Shown: positions 53,826-63,196, counted from the first letter of the stretch. The stretch: 64,000 bases of DNA from XYD12-FULL-36-8 sp964391015 (GCA_964391015.1 CAYMKU010000001.1:124001-188000), one strand, 5' to 3'. Notes: a model not told the origin generated them from the sequence alone. Made by a program: numbers and translations.

Positions 53826-55016
53826 ATGAAACTAAAAGTATTAATTGCAGATAAATTTCCAGAAAAATATATTCAACAAATGAGGGACCTTGATCTGGAT
53901 GTCATTTATCAGCCAAAACTTGGGGAAAAGGATTTACCCGAAGCGGCAAAAGATGTTGACATTCTCATAGTCCGTTCAACCATTGTAAATGAAGAAACTA
54001 TTTCATCAAGCAAAAAATTAAATCTAATCATTCGTGCCGGCTCAGGTGTAAATAACATTGCAATTTCTGCTGCAAATAAAAAAGGAATTTATGTAACTAA
54101 TTGCCCCGGTATGAATGCAGTGGCAGTTGCCGAATTAGCTTTTGGCTTGATGATTGCACTTGACCGTTTTATTCCTGACAATGTAATTGATTTCAGAAAT
54201 GGAGTTTGGAATAAAGATAAATATTCAAAAGGCATGGGACTTAAAGGCAAAACTTTGGGATTAATTGGAGTTGGAAATATAGGTAAAGAAGTTGCGAAGC
54301 GTGCACTCGCATTTGAAATGAATGTTTATGGGAAAGATATTACCCGGATTGAAGGAGTTCAGATTAAAGATTTCAACGAAATGGATCAGCTTCTTCCTTT
54401 GTGTGATATTGTTACCATCCACCTACCGGCTACTCCACAAACCAAAGGACTGTTCAACAAGCAAATGCTCAGTCACATGAAAAACGGCGCCTTGCTTATC
54501 AATACATCAAGACATGATGTAATTGTTGAAGATGATCTTCTTGAAGCAATCAAAGAAAAAAATCTTCGTGTAGCCGTAGATGTTTTTAAGGGAGAGCCAG
54601 AAGGAAAAGCAGGAGAAGTTAAATCCAAGCTGCAAGATAATCCGAATATTTATGTAACTCATCATATTGGTGCTTCAACTGAACAAGCACAGGATGCTGT
54701 TGCAGAAGAAACTGTAAACATAATCAAACACTATGTCCACAGCGGAGTAATTGACCACTGGGTTAACAAAGCAAAAATTATTGATGCGAAATATCAACTT
54801 GTTGTTAAGCATTACGATAAACCTGGAGTGCTTGCAGGAGTGCTTGATGTTATAAGAAGCGGTAATATTAATATTGAGGAAATCGAGAATATTATTTTTG
54901 AAGGCGGTATTGCAGCTTGCTGCACAATGAAATTACAAAGTACAGTTACTGCGGATATGCTGAAAAAGATGAGCGAAAATCCAAATGTGATTAGCGTTAG
55001 CCACGTAGAAATTTAA
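53826..55016 (+). CDS. serA: D-3-phosphoglycerate dehydrogenase
   Basis: First enzyme of serine synthesis, oxidising 3-phosphoglycerate with NAD. The 396-residue protein has the substrate domain (IVRSTIVNEETI), the NAD-binding fold (LGLIGVGNIGKEVAKRA at about 143), catalytic Arg in INTSRHDVIVEDD, Glu in VFKGEPEGK, and the His loop HHIGASTEQAQ. It ends with an ACT-like regulatory domain (about 322-396, YDKPGVLAGVLDVIRSGNINI). The HDV in place of the common GGI after the catalytic Arg is a small divergence. AAGGA precedes the ATG. Confidence 0.92.
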   Translation: MKLKVLIADKFPEKYIQQMRDLDLDVIYQPKLGEKDLPEAAKDVDILIVRSTIVNEETISSSKKLNLIIRAGSGVNNIAISAANKKGIYVTNCPGMNAVAVAELAFGLMIALDRFIPDNVIDFRNGVWNKDKYSKGMGLKGKTLGLIGVGNIGKEVAKRALAFEMNVYGKDITRIEGVQIKDFNEMDQLLPLCDIVTIHLPATPQTKGLFNKQMLSHMKNGALLINTSRHDVIVEDDLLEAIKEKNLRVAVDVFKGEPEGKAGEVKSKLQDNPNIYVTHHIGASTEQAQDAVAEETVNIIKHYVHSGVIDHWVNKAKIIDAKYQLVVKHYDKPGVLAGVLDVIRSGNINIEEIENIIFEGGIAACCTMKLQSTVTADMLKKMSENPNVISVSHVEI

Positions 55017-55023
55017 AACCCAA

Positions 55024-55052
55024 ACCTCCGAGGTTTCTAAAACCTCGGAGGT
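55024..55052. repeat. GC-rich 13-bp hairpin between convergent genes
   Basis: Arms ACCTCCGAGGTTT (55024-55036) and AAACCTCGGAGGT (55040-55052) with a 3-base loop. There is no T-run in either direction, so it is not a classical terminator. It sits 7 bases past serA and 20 bases past the end of the convergent gene. It may be a dispersed palindromic (REP-like) element. Confidence 0.55.
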
Positions 55053-55071
55053 CTCATAATTACCGAACTAT

Positions 55072-55830
55072 TCACACAAACTTCACATCAATCATATCTT
55101 GAATTATTCCGTGGAAGTACGGCAATTCTAAAAGTCGTTTGATTCCTTCTAGATCCTGCTCATCAAAATTGAATACAACATGCTGCAAATGATCGGTAAG
55201 ATATTTCCTGGAATTCAAAAAAAATACTTGATTCATTCCCTCAAATATTGTCAACGGATCCATAGATGTCATTATTTCTTGATACTTTGAGTGAACCAGC
55301 TTCAATAAATCCTCAGACTCGCTTGCAAAAACGAAATTAACATACGGTGCAGAAATCAATTCAATCATTTCTTCGGTAAAACTAATCGCAGAATCAAGAT
55401 TTCCTTCCTCAAAATTTCTATCTCCAACAACAACCCGATTTTTATTTGACACTTCACTATTTATTTTTTCGAGTGACAGCTGAGCATCCATGTTGTAGAT
55501 TTCATTAAAAAGAATCTTCGTAAGTATCCCTTCATTGGTCGAAGTATCTCCTGCAAGCGTTATTTCACGAATTAATTTTTCTTTAGGATCGAAATAAATA
55601 TATGAGTTACTAATTGATTCATCGAATGAAACACCCAAGCTTTTAGAAATGAAAAAATCTTTATGATTTAACAAATCCATTAGTGGGATTAATCCAACTG
55701 CACATTTATTATTAGTTATATGCTTTGACAGCAAAGATGATGGAAGAAATTTGAGGTTAGTTTTATCTTCTACAGTTAAAGTAGAAGAAATTATTCGAGC
55801 AAAAATATTATCTGGTAAAAAAATCTCCAT
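55072..55830 (-). CDS. Uncharacterised protein, possibly MqnA-like binding fold
   Basis: A 252-residue protein without signal peptide. The segment CAVGLIPLMDLLNHKDFFISKSLGVSFDESISNSY followed by KEKLIREITLAGDTSTNEGILTKILFNEIY resembles the substrate-binding folds of the menaquinone (futalosine) enzymes MqnA and MqnD, where an IP motif and a DxxSxTS-like strand shape the ligand site. The match is loose: the TSTN tract is shifted and the C-terminal half (ELISAPYVNFVFASES) is unlike them. It sits alone between serA and the rplS operon. The assignment is a low-confidence inference. Confidence 0.35.
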   Translation of the reverse strand: MEIFLPDNIFARIISSTLTVEDKTNLKFLPSSLLSKHITNNKCAVGLIPLMDLLNHKDFFISKSLGVSFDESISNSYIYFDPKEKLIREITLAGDTSTNEGILTKILFNEIYNMDAQLSLEKINSEVSNKNRVVVGDRNFEEGNLDSAISFTEEMIELISAPYVNFVFASESEDLLKLVHSKYQEIMTSMDPLTIFEGMNQVFFLNSRKYLTDHLQHVVFNFDEQDLEGIKRLLELPYFHGIIQDMIDVKFV

Positions 55831-55837
55831 TGCAAAA

Positions 55838-55863
55838 TAAAAAAGCCGCTTGCACAGCGGCTT
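55838..55863 (-). terminator. Rho-independent terminator of the rplS operon
   Basis: An 8-bp stem (AAGCCGCT at 55843-55850 and AGCGGCTT at 55856-55863) is followed on the minus strand by a run of T, 18 bases past the rplS stop. Confidence 0.85.
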
Positions 55864-55881
55864 ACATAAATATTTATCGAA

Positions 55882-56226
55882 TTACGTGGTTTTACCTTTA
55901 ATTCTTGCAGCTTTACCGGATAAATTTCTTAAGTAGTAAAGCTTTGCTCTTCTAACGTGACCTTCCCGTATCATTTCAATCTTAGAAATTTTGGGGGAGT
56001 TATATGGGAAAATTCTCTCAACACCAACACCGCTTGAAAGTTTTCTAACAGTAAATGTTTTGTTGAGTCCTGAACCGCGAATGCTGATTACATCACCTTC
56101 AAACGGTTGAATTCTTTCCTTATCACCTTCAATTACTTTTACGTGAATTTTTATTCTGTCGCCTGGATTAAATTTGGGATAATCCATTTTTAATTGATCG
56201 GCTAATATTTTACTTGCATCTATCAT
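55882..56226 (-). CDS. rplS: 50S ribosomal protein L19
   Basis: A 114-residue structural protein at the 30S-50S interface. It shows the family motifs FNPGDRIKIHVKVIEGDKER, EGDVISIRGSGLNKTFTVRK, and GVGVERIFPYNSP, and ends with KLYYLRNLSGKAARIKGK. It is the last gene of the conserved ffh-rpsP-KH-rimM-trmD-rplS run and is followed by a terminator. Confidence 0.97.
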   Translation of the reverse strand: MIDASKILADQLKMDYPKFNPGDRIKIHVKVIEGDKERIQPFEGDVISIRGSGLNKTFTVRKLSSGVGVERIFPYNSPKISKIEMIREGHVRRAKLYYLRNLSGKAARIKGKTT

Positions 56227-56237
56227 TTTTTTATCCT

Positions 56238-56915
56238 TTAATTATTAAAATTTTTCCATCTCTCAGTTAAAAATTTGGATCGTTCTTCTTTCCAACTTTT
56301 TATTTGTTTTTCATTACCAGATAAAAGAACTTCCGGAACCCTCATCCCTTTATATTCTGCTGGACGAGTGTAAGATGGAGATTCCATTATATCCCCATCC
56401 TGGAATGAATCATTTAGTGCAGATTCACTATCATTGAGAACTCCAGGAATAACACGAACAATGGCATCAATAATCACAAGTGATGGAAGTTCACCACCAG
56501 TAAGCACAAAGTTTCCAAGGGATATTTCATCCGTTGCGAATTTTTCTCTGACCCTATCATCAATATCTTTATAATGCCCTGCTATAAATATTATATTATC
56601 CTTCAGAGAAAGCTGATTTGCTAGCTTTTGTGTGAAAATTTTCCCTTTCGGTGTTGTGAAAATAACATGTTCGTACTTTCTCTCACTTTGAAGTTTCTCA
56701 ATGCATTCAAAGAACGGTTCAGGTTTTAAGACCATTCCAGGTCCGCCGCCGAACGGCTTATCATCAATTTGTTTGTGCTTATTATATGCATAGTCCCGAA
56801 CATTATGAATAAAGATTTTAATCTTTCCTTTATCCTGAGCCCGTCTTATTATACTTGAATTTAGTGGGCCTGTAAAAACATCTGGAACAGCAGTCAAAAT
56901 ATCAATTCTCATCAT
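56238..56915 (-). CDS. trmD: tRNA (guanine-N1)-methyltransferase
   Basis: Methylates G37 of tRNAs to prevent frameshifting. The SPOUT-fold motifs are present: MRIDILTAVPDVF, DYAYNKHKQIDDKPFGGGPG, ISLGNFVLTGGELPSLVIID, and the knot region ending SYTRPAEYKGMRVPEVLLSG. The start is at the ATG pair at 56915/56912, overlapping the rimM end; a longer frame to 56933 adds a spurious MKIFTK. Its length (about 225) is normal. Confidence 0.96.
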   Translation of the reverse strand: MMRIDILTAVPDVFTGPLNSSIIRRAQDKGKIKIFIHNVRDYAYNKHKQIDDKPFGGGPGMVLKPEPFFECIEKLQSERKYEHVIFTTPKGKIFTQKLANQLSLKDNIIFIAGHYKDIDDRVREKFATDEISLGNFVLTGGELPSLVIIDAIVRVIPGVLNDSESALNDSFQDGDIMESPSYTRPAEYKGMRVPEVLLSGNEKQIKSWKEERSKFLTERWKNFNN

Positions 56916-57420
56916 CTTCGTAAAAATCTTCACCGGGTTTTAACACTATGACTTTATTCGCAATATTAACATTGTCTATGAATTCTCGTACAGCAGGAAT
57001 TAGAATTTCCTCGCCGGTCACTTTTCTAATTACATAAACATCATTTGCATTTAATGAATAAACATCTACAACCTTACCAAGTTCAACATTATTGCGAGTA
57101 ACTTTACAACCCACAATATCATGAATATAAAAACGACCTTCTGGCAGTTGAATCAAATCACCACTATCAATAAACACATCTTTACCTACTAACATCTCAA
57201 CAGACACCTTGTCGTCAAAATCCCTAAATTTAATTATGATGTTCTCTTTCTTCCTTTTAACAAATTGGAGCGAAAACATCTTTTTTTCTCCCCAGAAATC
57301 CAGATAGACCTTTTTTAGACTATAAAATCTTTCCGGAGAGTCGGCATAAGACTCTATTTTTAGGAAACCTTTGTCGCCTTCGATAGCAATAATTTGAGCA
57401 ACAAGAAAAAAATCAATCAC
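56902..57420 (-). CDS. rimM: 16S rRNA processing protein RimM
   Basis: Assists maturation of the 30S head. The 172-residue protein has an N-terminal barrel domain (VAQIIAIEGDKGFLKIESYADSPERF) and a PRC-barrel C-terminal domain (DIVGCKVTRNNVELGKVVDVYSLNANDVYVI ... EILIPAVREFI). The end FYEDDEN overlaps the trmD start. The order next to trmD is typical. Confidence 0.92.
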   Translation of the reverse strand: MIDFFLVAQIIAIEGDKGFLKIESYADSPERFYSLKKVYLDFWGEKKMFSLQFVKRKKENIIIKFRDFDDKVSVEMLVGKDVFIDSGDLIQLPEGRFYIHDIVGCKVTRNNVELGKVVDVYSLNANDVYVIRKVTGEEILIPAVREFIDNVNIANKVIVLKPGEDFYEDDEN

Positions 57421-57441
57421 TAAAAATAATTTTGCTCAATC

Positions 57442-57675
57442 CTAATCTAGAATTTCCAGAACAGCTCTTTTTCCATGTTTAGCCGCGACAGCAGTAAGAA
57501 GTACTCTCATAGCTGCTGCCGTTTTACCCTGCTTGCCAATAACTTTTCCAACATCATTTTGGCTTACTTTAAGTGCAAGTAAAATTTTCTTATCCTCGTC
57601 AACTTTTTCATCGATTATAACACCATCAGGGTTATCTACAAGCTGCTTTGCGATATACTCAATGAACTCTTTCAT
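57442..57675 (-). CDS. khpA: KH-domain RNA-binding protein (KhpA-like)
   Basis: A 77-residue single KH domain with the GKQGK loop (VGKVIGKQGKTAAAMRVLL) and a C-terminal KHGKRAVLEILD. This small protein is commonly encoded between rpsP and rimM and is involved in RNA binding and cell-size control in some bacteria. A purine-rich ribosome-binding site (AGGAGGCG) lies upstream. Confidence 0.9.
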   Translation of the reverse strand: MKEFIEYIAKQLVDNPDGVIIDEKVDEDKKILLALKVSQNDVGKVIGKQGKTAAAMRVLLTAVAAKHGKRAVLEILD

Positions 57676-57755
57676 AGGAAGACGCCTCCTTAATAGAGTA
57701 TGGATGCATGAGAAATAATGTACAGAAAATTATCTACGTAAATTTCTAAAAATAT

Positions 57756-58208
57756 TTACACAGATTTTTCTTCAGAAGCTGCACCCTTAACTTCTGCTGT
57801 ACCTTCAGAAACCGTTTCTTGCTTCTTCTCTTCCGAAGCCTTACCACTTTTCTTTTTCTTTCTCGGCTTTACTGCATTAGACTTAGCTTCGCGAAGCTTT
57901 TGGAAATTCTCTTTCTCTTCTCTGATTTTTTCTACCGATGCACCTTTTTTTATCAGATGTCTTTCAAGAAGAATTCCCTTTTGACTTAATAAATTTTTTA
58001 CTGTATCGGTTGGTTGAGCCCCGTTATTTAACCAATATAACGCTCTATCTTCTTTAATATCTAAAGTTGATGGATGTGTCAATGGATTATACAGCCCGAT
58101 AGCTTCAATGAATTTGCCGTCTCTTGGGGAACGGGAATCTGCTGCAACCACTTTATAGATCGGTTGTTTCTTTTTACCCAATCTTCTTAATCTTAACTTA
58201 ACTGCCAA
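57756..58208 (-). CDS. rpsP: 30S ribosomal protein S16 with long charged tail
   Basis: The first 80 residues are a standard S16 (VKLRLRRLGKKKQPIYKVVAADSRSPRDGKFIEAIG). The remaining 70 form a low-complexity tail, first Lys-rich (PRKKKKSGKASEEKK), then Glu/Ser/Ala-rich to the end. Such tails are common in this phylum and are probably disordered. It follows ffh and precedes khpA on the same strand. Confidence 0.96.
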   Translation of the reverse strand: MAVKLRLRRLGKKKQPIYKVVAADSRSPRDGKFIEAIGLYNPLTHPSTLDIKEDRALYWLNNGAQPTDTVKNLLSQKGILLERHLIKKGASVEKIREEKENFQKLREAKSNAVKPRKKKKSGKASEEKKQETVSEGTAEVKGAASEEKSV

Positions 58209-58241
58209 CTTAAATAACCTCCGTATAGTTAATCATTTTAA

Positions 58242-59567
58242 TCAATTGAATTTTAAATTTTTAAATGACGTATTACCAAAACCTTTTTTGCTGAATTGAC
58301 TCATCATCCTTTGCATTTCACTAAATTGTTTTAATAACCTATTTACTTCCTGAATTGAAGTTCCACTGCCTCTTGCAATTCTCATTCTTCGGCTACCATT
58401 CAGTATTTTTGGTTTTCGTCTTTCCTGAATGGTCATTGAATTTATAATTGCTTCTGTTTTAATTAGTGCATTGTCATCAACTTTCAAATTTTTTACTTGC
58501 GCACCGACACCTGGAAGCATTCCAATCAGCGATGACAATGAACCCATTTTCTTTATGGCTTTAATTTGCTTAAGAAAATCTTCAAAATCAAATTCATTTT
58601 TACGTAATTTTTCTTCCAATTTCTCTGCTTCAACATCTTCATAGCTCTCTTGTACCTTCTCAACTAAGGAAATAACATCTCCCTTTCCCAAAATTCGTGA
58701 GGCCAATCGTTCTGGGAAAAAAGCTTCTAATTGGTTTAGTTTTTCACCATTACTGATGAATTTGATCGGTTTACCCACCACAGAACGAACCGACAGAGCA
58801 GCACCACCTCTTGCATCACCATCAAGCTTGGTGAGAACGATACCATCAAAATTCAATCTATCATTAAATATTTTCGCTGAGTTTACCGCATCTTGACCAG
58901 TCATTGCATCAACAACATATAAAATTTCTGTTGGATTTACCAGGTTTTTAATATGCTCAATTTCTGCCATCATTTCTTCATCAACATGAAGGCGCCCGGC
59001 TGTATCTATGATGACAGCATTAAAATTGTTTTCTTTGGCGTACTCGATAGAATTCTTAACAGCCTTTATTGCATCTTTTTCTTCTAATGAAAAAACTGGA
59101 ATATCAATTTGCTGCCCCAATAATTGTAGCTGTTTGATGGCTGCCGGACGATAAACATCTGCCGCTACTAAAAGAACTCTTAGCTGATTACCCTTCAGTT
59201 TCTTCGCAAGTTTAGCACTGAATGTAGTTTTCCCCGAACCCTGAAGTCCAGAGATTAAAACCGTAGTAATACCTGATGCATTTAGTTTGATTTCACTTTG
59301 ACTACCACCAAGAACACGGACCAATTCATCATAAATAATTTTTGTAATAAGCTGCCCAGGAGTGATCGAAGTTAGAACCTCTCTCCCCAATGCTTTAATT
59401 TTTACATCTTCAATAAAATCTTTTGCTACTTTAAAATTAACATCAGCATCAAGAAGAATTCTTCTGATTTCCCGAAGAGTATCAGAAATATTATTCTCCG
59501 TTAGCTTACCTTGACCTCTAACCTTTTTAAGAGCTGATTCTAATTTTAAAGTTAAATCTTCAAACAC
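58242..59567 (-). CDS. ffh: Signal recognition particle protein Ffh
   Basis: The GTPase that recognises signal sequences on nascent chains and targets them to FtsY/SecYEG. Full length (441 residues) with N-domain, GTPase motifs SGLQGSGKTTFSAKLAKKL, DTAGRLHVDEEM and TKLDGDARGGAALS, and a C-terminal M-domain containing the RNA-binding RRMRIARGSGTSIQEVNRLLKQF. Unlike many Ffh proteins its C-terminal Met-rich extension is short (MQRMMSQFSKKG). The 4.5S RNA gene is not in the window. Confidence 0.97.
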   Translation of the reverse strand: MFEDLTLKLESALKKVRGQGKLTENNISDTLREIRRILLDADVNFKVAKDFIEDVKIKALGREVLTSITPGQLITKIIYDELVRVLGGSQSEIKLNASGITTVLISGLQGSGKTTFSAKLAKKLKGNQLRVLLVAADVYRPAAIKQLQLLGQQIDIPVFSLEEKDAIKAVKNSIEYAKENNFNAVIIDTAGRLHVDEEMMAEIEHIKNLVNPTEILYVVDAMTGQDAVNSAKIFNDRLNFDGIVLTKLDGDARGGAALSVRSVVGKPIKFISNGEKLNQLEAFFPERLASRILGKGDVISLVEKVQESYEDVEAEKLEEKLRKNEFDFEDFLKQIKAIKKMGSLSSLIGMLPGVGAQVKNLKVDDNALIKTEAIINSMTIQERRKPKILNGSRRMRIARGSGTSIQEVNRLLKQFSEMQRMMSQFSKKGFGNTSFKNLKFN

Positions 59568-59611
59568 TGCTTAATCTAATTCTCTATAAATCTAATAGTG
59601 ATTGGGGATAG

Positions 59612-60484
59612 TTAGTTGGCTTTCAGGGCATTCGCACCAGCAACAATTTCCAATAATTCTTTAGTAATCGCAGCTTGTCTTTCTTTATTATATCTTAGCT
59701 GTAAAGTTCTTATCAATTCCTTAGCATTTGTAGATGCATTATCCATAGCAGTCATTCTTGCACCTAGTTCAGACGCATTCGATTCTAAAAGAATTCGCCA
59801 AATTTGTGCTTTAAGATGTTTGGGAAGCATATAATCAAAAATGAATTTTTGATCTGGCTCATAAATGTAATTAGGCAGATTTTTTTTATCAGTCTGCTCA
59901 GTTACTAAAGTAATAGGTAAAAATTGTTCGATAACAATTTTTTGTTGAATGATGGATTTAAACTCATTATAAATTATGATTACTTTATCGAATGTTCCGT
60001 CAAGATATTCTGAAATTATTTTCTGAGTAATATTTAGGGCTTCAGAATATTTGAGTGACGAAAACAAACCGAGATTTTTGGCGTAAAGATTATAGTTCCT
60101 TTTCGAGAAATAATCATAACCCTTTTTTCCAATACTGTACAATGAAACATTGGAACCGTCGTTTAATTCTTCATTGATATATCTGACTGCTTCTCTAATT
60201 ATATTGGAGTTAAAAGCCCCACAAAGTCCTCTATCGGCAGTAACAACCACAAAAGCAATATTCTTGATTTCACGCTGAACAAAAAATGGATTTGTATTTA
60301 GATCATTCTCAGTAGCAAGGTGTGAAAGAGTTTGCCAAATATCTTTAGCATAAGGACGAGCATTAACTACATTCTCCTGAGCACGGCGTAGTTTTGCAGC
60401 AGCAACCATCTTCATTGCTTTAGTAATCTGTTGAGTGCTTTTTACACCTTTAATCCTGCTTTTTATGTCCCGGAGTGTTGCCAC
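59612..60484 (-). CDS. atpG: ATP synthase gamma subunit
   Basis: Central rotor shaft of F1. The 290-residue protein has the N-terminal helix (MATLRDIKSRIKGVKSTQQITKAMKMVAAAKLRRAQ), the mid-domain VVTADRGLCGAFNSNI and the C-terminal helix SELGARMTAMDNASTNAKELI ... RYNKERQAAITKELLEIVAGANAL. It is the last gene of the atp run; ffh follows after 44 bases. atpD and atpC are absent, as usual in this phylum. Confidence 0.97.
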   Translation of the reverse strand: MATLRDIKSRIKGVKSTQQITKAMKMVAAAKLRRAQENVVNARPYAKDIWQTLSHLATENDLNTNPFFVQREIKNIAFVVVTADRGLCGAFNSNIIREAVRYINEELNDGSNVSLYSIGKKGYDYFSKRNYNLYAKNLGLFSSLKYSEALNITQKIISEYLDGTFDKVIIIYNEFKSIIQQKIVIEQFLPITLVTEQTDKKNLPNYIYEPDQKFIFDYMLPKHLKAQIWRILLESNASELGARMTAMDNASTNAKELIRTLQLRYNKERQAAITKELLEIVAGANALKAN

Positions 60485-60497
60485 TATAATTTAGTCT

Positions 60498-62048
60498 TTA
60501 CAAACTTTTCTTAAATGTTGGTAAAAATTCATCTGCCGCTTTCTTAATTTTCTCTGTGGTCCGCAGACTTAAATCTTTTTCTTTTTTAATTGTTTCGAGA
60601 ATATCATTGTGCTTTACTTCAAAATACTCTAGCGCTTCCTTCTCAAATCTTTTTACGTCATGAATTGATATAGTTTCAAGATAACTATTTGTTCCGAGAA
60701 AGATACTTACTACTTGTCTTTCAACTCCAACTGGGGAGTACTGCCCTTGTTTTAATAACTCAACTAATCTTGCTCCTTTGGCAAGAGTTTTTAATGTTGA
60801 TTTATCCAAATCCGAACCAAACTTAGCAAATGCTTCAAGCTCTCGATATTGTGCAAGATCAAGTTTAAGTGTTCCAGCAACTTTTTTCATTGCTTTGATC
60901 TGTGCATTTCCACCTACTCTTGATACCGAGATACCAACGTTGATTGCTGGACGAACGCCTGCATTGAATAGACTAGATTCAAGATAAATCTGTCCATCAG
61001 TAATTGAAATAACATTTGTCGGAATGTAAGCAGCAACGTCGCCTTGTTGAGTTTCTATAATAGGCAAAGCAGTCAAACTCCCGCCGCCAAGATCTTCGCT
61101 TAATTTTGATGCCCGCTCAAGCAATCGTGAATGCAAATAGAAAACATCACCAGGATAAGCTTCACGTCCTGGTGGTCTTCTAAGAAGTAACGACAATTCA
61201 CGGTATGCGGCAGCTTGTTTAGAAAGATCATCATAAATAACCAACGCATGCCTTCCGTTATCTCTAAAATATTCACCAAGAGTTGCACCGCAATAGGGGG
61301 CAATAAATTGAAGCGGTGAAGGTTCCGAAGCAGATGCAGAAATTACAGTTGTGTAGCCCATCGCACCATGTTCATGAAGTTTTGCTACAACTTGTGCAAT
61401 TGTAGAACTCTTTTGTCCAATTGCAACATAAACACAATAAACAGGTTTAATTCCAAGATTTTTTGCTTCTTCTGAATGAGTATATTTTTGGTTGATTATT
61501 GTGTCAATTGCAACTGCAGTTTTACCAGTTTGTCTGTCACCAATAATGAGCTCTCTCTGGCCACGACCAATCGGAATCATTGCATCAATAGCAGTAATTC
61601 CTGTTTGAAGTGGTTCTTTAACCGGCTGTCGTTGAATTACTCCCAATGCCTTTCTTTCAATCGGCAAGAATTGTTTTGTGTTTATCGGACCTTTACCATC
61701 AACCGGCAATCCAAGCGGAGTAATAACCCGTCCGAGCATTTCTTCACCAACTGGTAACGATGCAACCCGTTTAGTTCTTTTAACTAAATCACCTTCTTTA
61801 ACTAAAGATGAGTCCCCAAAAAGGACACAACCAACACTGTCTTCTTCCAAATTCAAAACCATTCCAAAAACGTCATTCGGAAATTCAACGAGTTCGCTTG
61901 CCATAACTTGAGATAAGCCATAGACTCGTGCAATCCCATCTCCTACTTGTAGGACAGTGCCAACTTCGTAAATATCAGTTTCACTTTCAAACCCCGAGAG
62001 TTGTTTTCTTAAGATTGCAGTTACTTCGTCTGGTCGCACTTCAGCCAT
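60498..62048 (-). CDS. atpA: ATP synthase alpha subunit
   Basis: Non-catalytic nucleotide-binding F1 subunit. At 516 residues it has the P-loop GDRQTGKTAVAIDTI at about 170, the alpha-signature PAINVGISVSRVGG, and the arginine-finger segment within it. The end (EFLPTFKKSL) is typical. It follows atpH by 27 bases. Confidence 0.98.
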   Translation of the reverse strand: MAEVRPDEVTAILRKQLSGFESETDIYEVGTVLQVGDGIARVYGLSQVMASELVEFPNDVFGMVLNLEEDSVGCVLFGDSSLVKEGDLVKRTKRVASLPVGEEMLGRVITPLGLPVDGKGPINTKQFLPIERKALGVIQRQPVKEPLQTGITAIDAMIPIGRGQRELIIGDRQTGKTAVAIDTIINQKYTHSEEAKNLGIKPVYCVYVAIGQKSSTIAQVVAKLHEHGAMGYTTVISASASEPSPLQFIAPYCGATLGEYFRDNGRHALVIYDDLSKQAAAYRELSLLLRRPPGREAYPGDVFYLHSRLLERASKLSEDLGGGSLTALPIIETQQGDVAAYIPTNVISITDGQIYLESSLFNAGVRPAINVGISVSRVGGNAQIKAMKKVAGTLKLDLAQYRELEAFAKFGSDLDKSTLKTLAKGARLVELLKQGQYSPVGVERQVVSIFLGTNSYLETISIHDVKRFEKEALEYFEVKHNDILETIKKEKDLSLRTTEKIKKAADEFLPTFKKSL

Positions 62049-62075
62049 AATTTTTTCCTTACTAATTTCTAAATC

Positions 62076-62624
62076 TTATAACGGATTTGCTTCAACTAAT
62101 TGCTTTCTCAGTAAATCCAATTGATGTTTAATTGATGCATTGTAAACTGTATCGCCTGCCTGAACAATAAACCCACCGAGGATACTATTATTTATTTGAT
62201 AATTCATTCTTACTTTTTTCTTGAGCATATTTTGTAGTCTATTCTGAAGATCCTTTTTTTGCGAATCTGTAAATTCAGAGGCAACTAGTACATTAACATT
62301 TACAAATCCTAGTTTCATATCTCTAAGCTCTATAAATTTTTCAATTATACTAGTGAGAATTTCTTCGCGTTTTTTCTTCACAACAAATAAAAGAAAATCC
62401 ATCGTTTCAGAATTGATTTTATTCTTGAATATTTCTTCAATTATGGAAGACTTTAATTCCGTTCTTATGACAGGGTTTTCAAGCATTCTGCTAAGATTCG
62501 GATTTTGTTTTAAAACAGAAGAAACAAGCTCAACATCATTAGAGATTGCATCAAGCATATTCTTTTGAACCGACAATTCCAAAAGCGATGATGCATATCG
62601 TGCAGATACTCTTTGTTCAGCCAT
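62076..62624 (-). CDS. atpH: ATP synthase delta subunit
   Basis: Peripheral-stalk subunit joining F1 to the b subunits. The 182-residue protein shows the delta pattern: RVSARYASSLLELSVQKNML near the start and NSILGGFIVQAGDTVYNASIKHQLDLLRKQL at the end. It lies two bases after atpF. Confidence 0.94.
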   Translation of the reverse strand: MAEQRVSARYASSLLELSVQKNMLDAISNDVELVSSVLKQNPNLSRMLENPVIRTELKSSIIEEIFKNKINSETMDFLLFVVKKKREEILTSIIEKFIELRDMKLGFVNVNVLVASEFTDSQKKDLQNRLQNMLKKKVRMNYQINNSILGGFIVQAGDTVYNASIKHQLDLLRKQLVEANPL

Positions 62625-62626
62625 GC

Positions 62627-63166
62627 TTAGTTCTTGGATATCTCGTTAATGTATTTATCTGCAATTTTTTTGTGAATATTTGGGTCTACTGTTTCGCCTA
62701 ATACTTTTTCGGTAGTTTGTATTACCAAATCAGCAATCTGTGATTTAAGTTCACCAAAAGCAGCTTCTTTCTTTCTCTCAATTTCTGCAGAAGCTTCGCT
62801 CAACATTTTCTGACCTTGCTCTTTGCTTTCCTTAAGCATTTGTTCTTTTAATCTCTCAGCATAGATTCTTGCTTGCTCAATTATCTTTTTTGATTCTTCT
62901 TCCGCTTTGATCAAGTTTGCTTGGTTTTCAAAAAGTATTTTTTGTGCTTCTTCCTTGGCTTTTTCTGCTCTTTCCAAAGATTCTTTAATTGCAGTTTCCC
63001 TCTGATCCAAAGCAGTTAAAATGGGTTCCCATGCAATCTTTTTAAGTATTACCAAGAGTAATAAAAAAGTGATAAAAGTCCAGAAAATAAGCCCTGGATT
63101 AATATCGATTAAGCTGCCACCACCTTCAGAACTTAAAGCCAGTAGCACAAGTGTCGCTGCAAGCAT
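62627..63166 (-). CDS. atpF: ATP synthase b subunit
   Basis: The 179-residue stator protein has one membrane segment (about 22-44, NPGLIFWTFITFLLLLVILKK) and a long charged coiled coil to about 160. The short region ahead of the membrane segment is Ser/Gly-rich. Position between atpE and atpH is as expected. Confidence 0.95.
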   Translation of the reverse strand: MLAATLVLLALSSEGGGSLIDINPGLIFWTFITFLLLLVILKKIAWEPILTALDQRETAIKESLERAEKAKEEAQKILFENQANLIKAEEESKKIIEQARIYAERLKEQMLKESKEQGQKMLSEASAEIERKKEAAFGELKSQIADLVIQTTEKVLGETVDPNIHKKIADKYINEISKN

Positions 63167-63196
63167 GATTGGTTACCTTTAATTTTAAAAAGTTGA

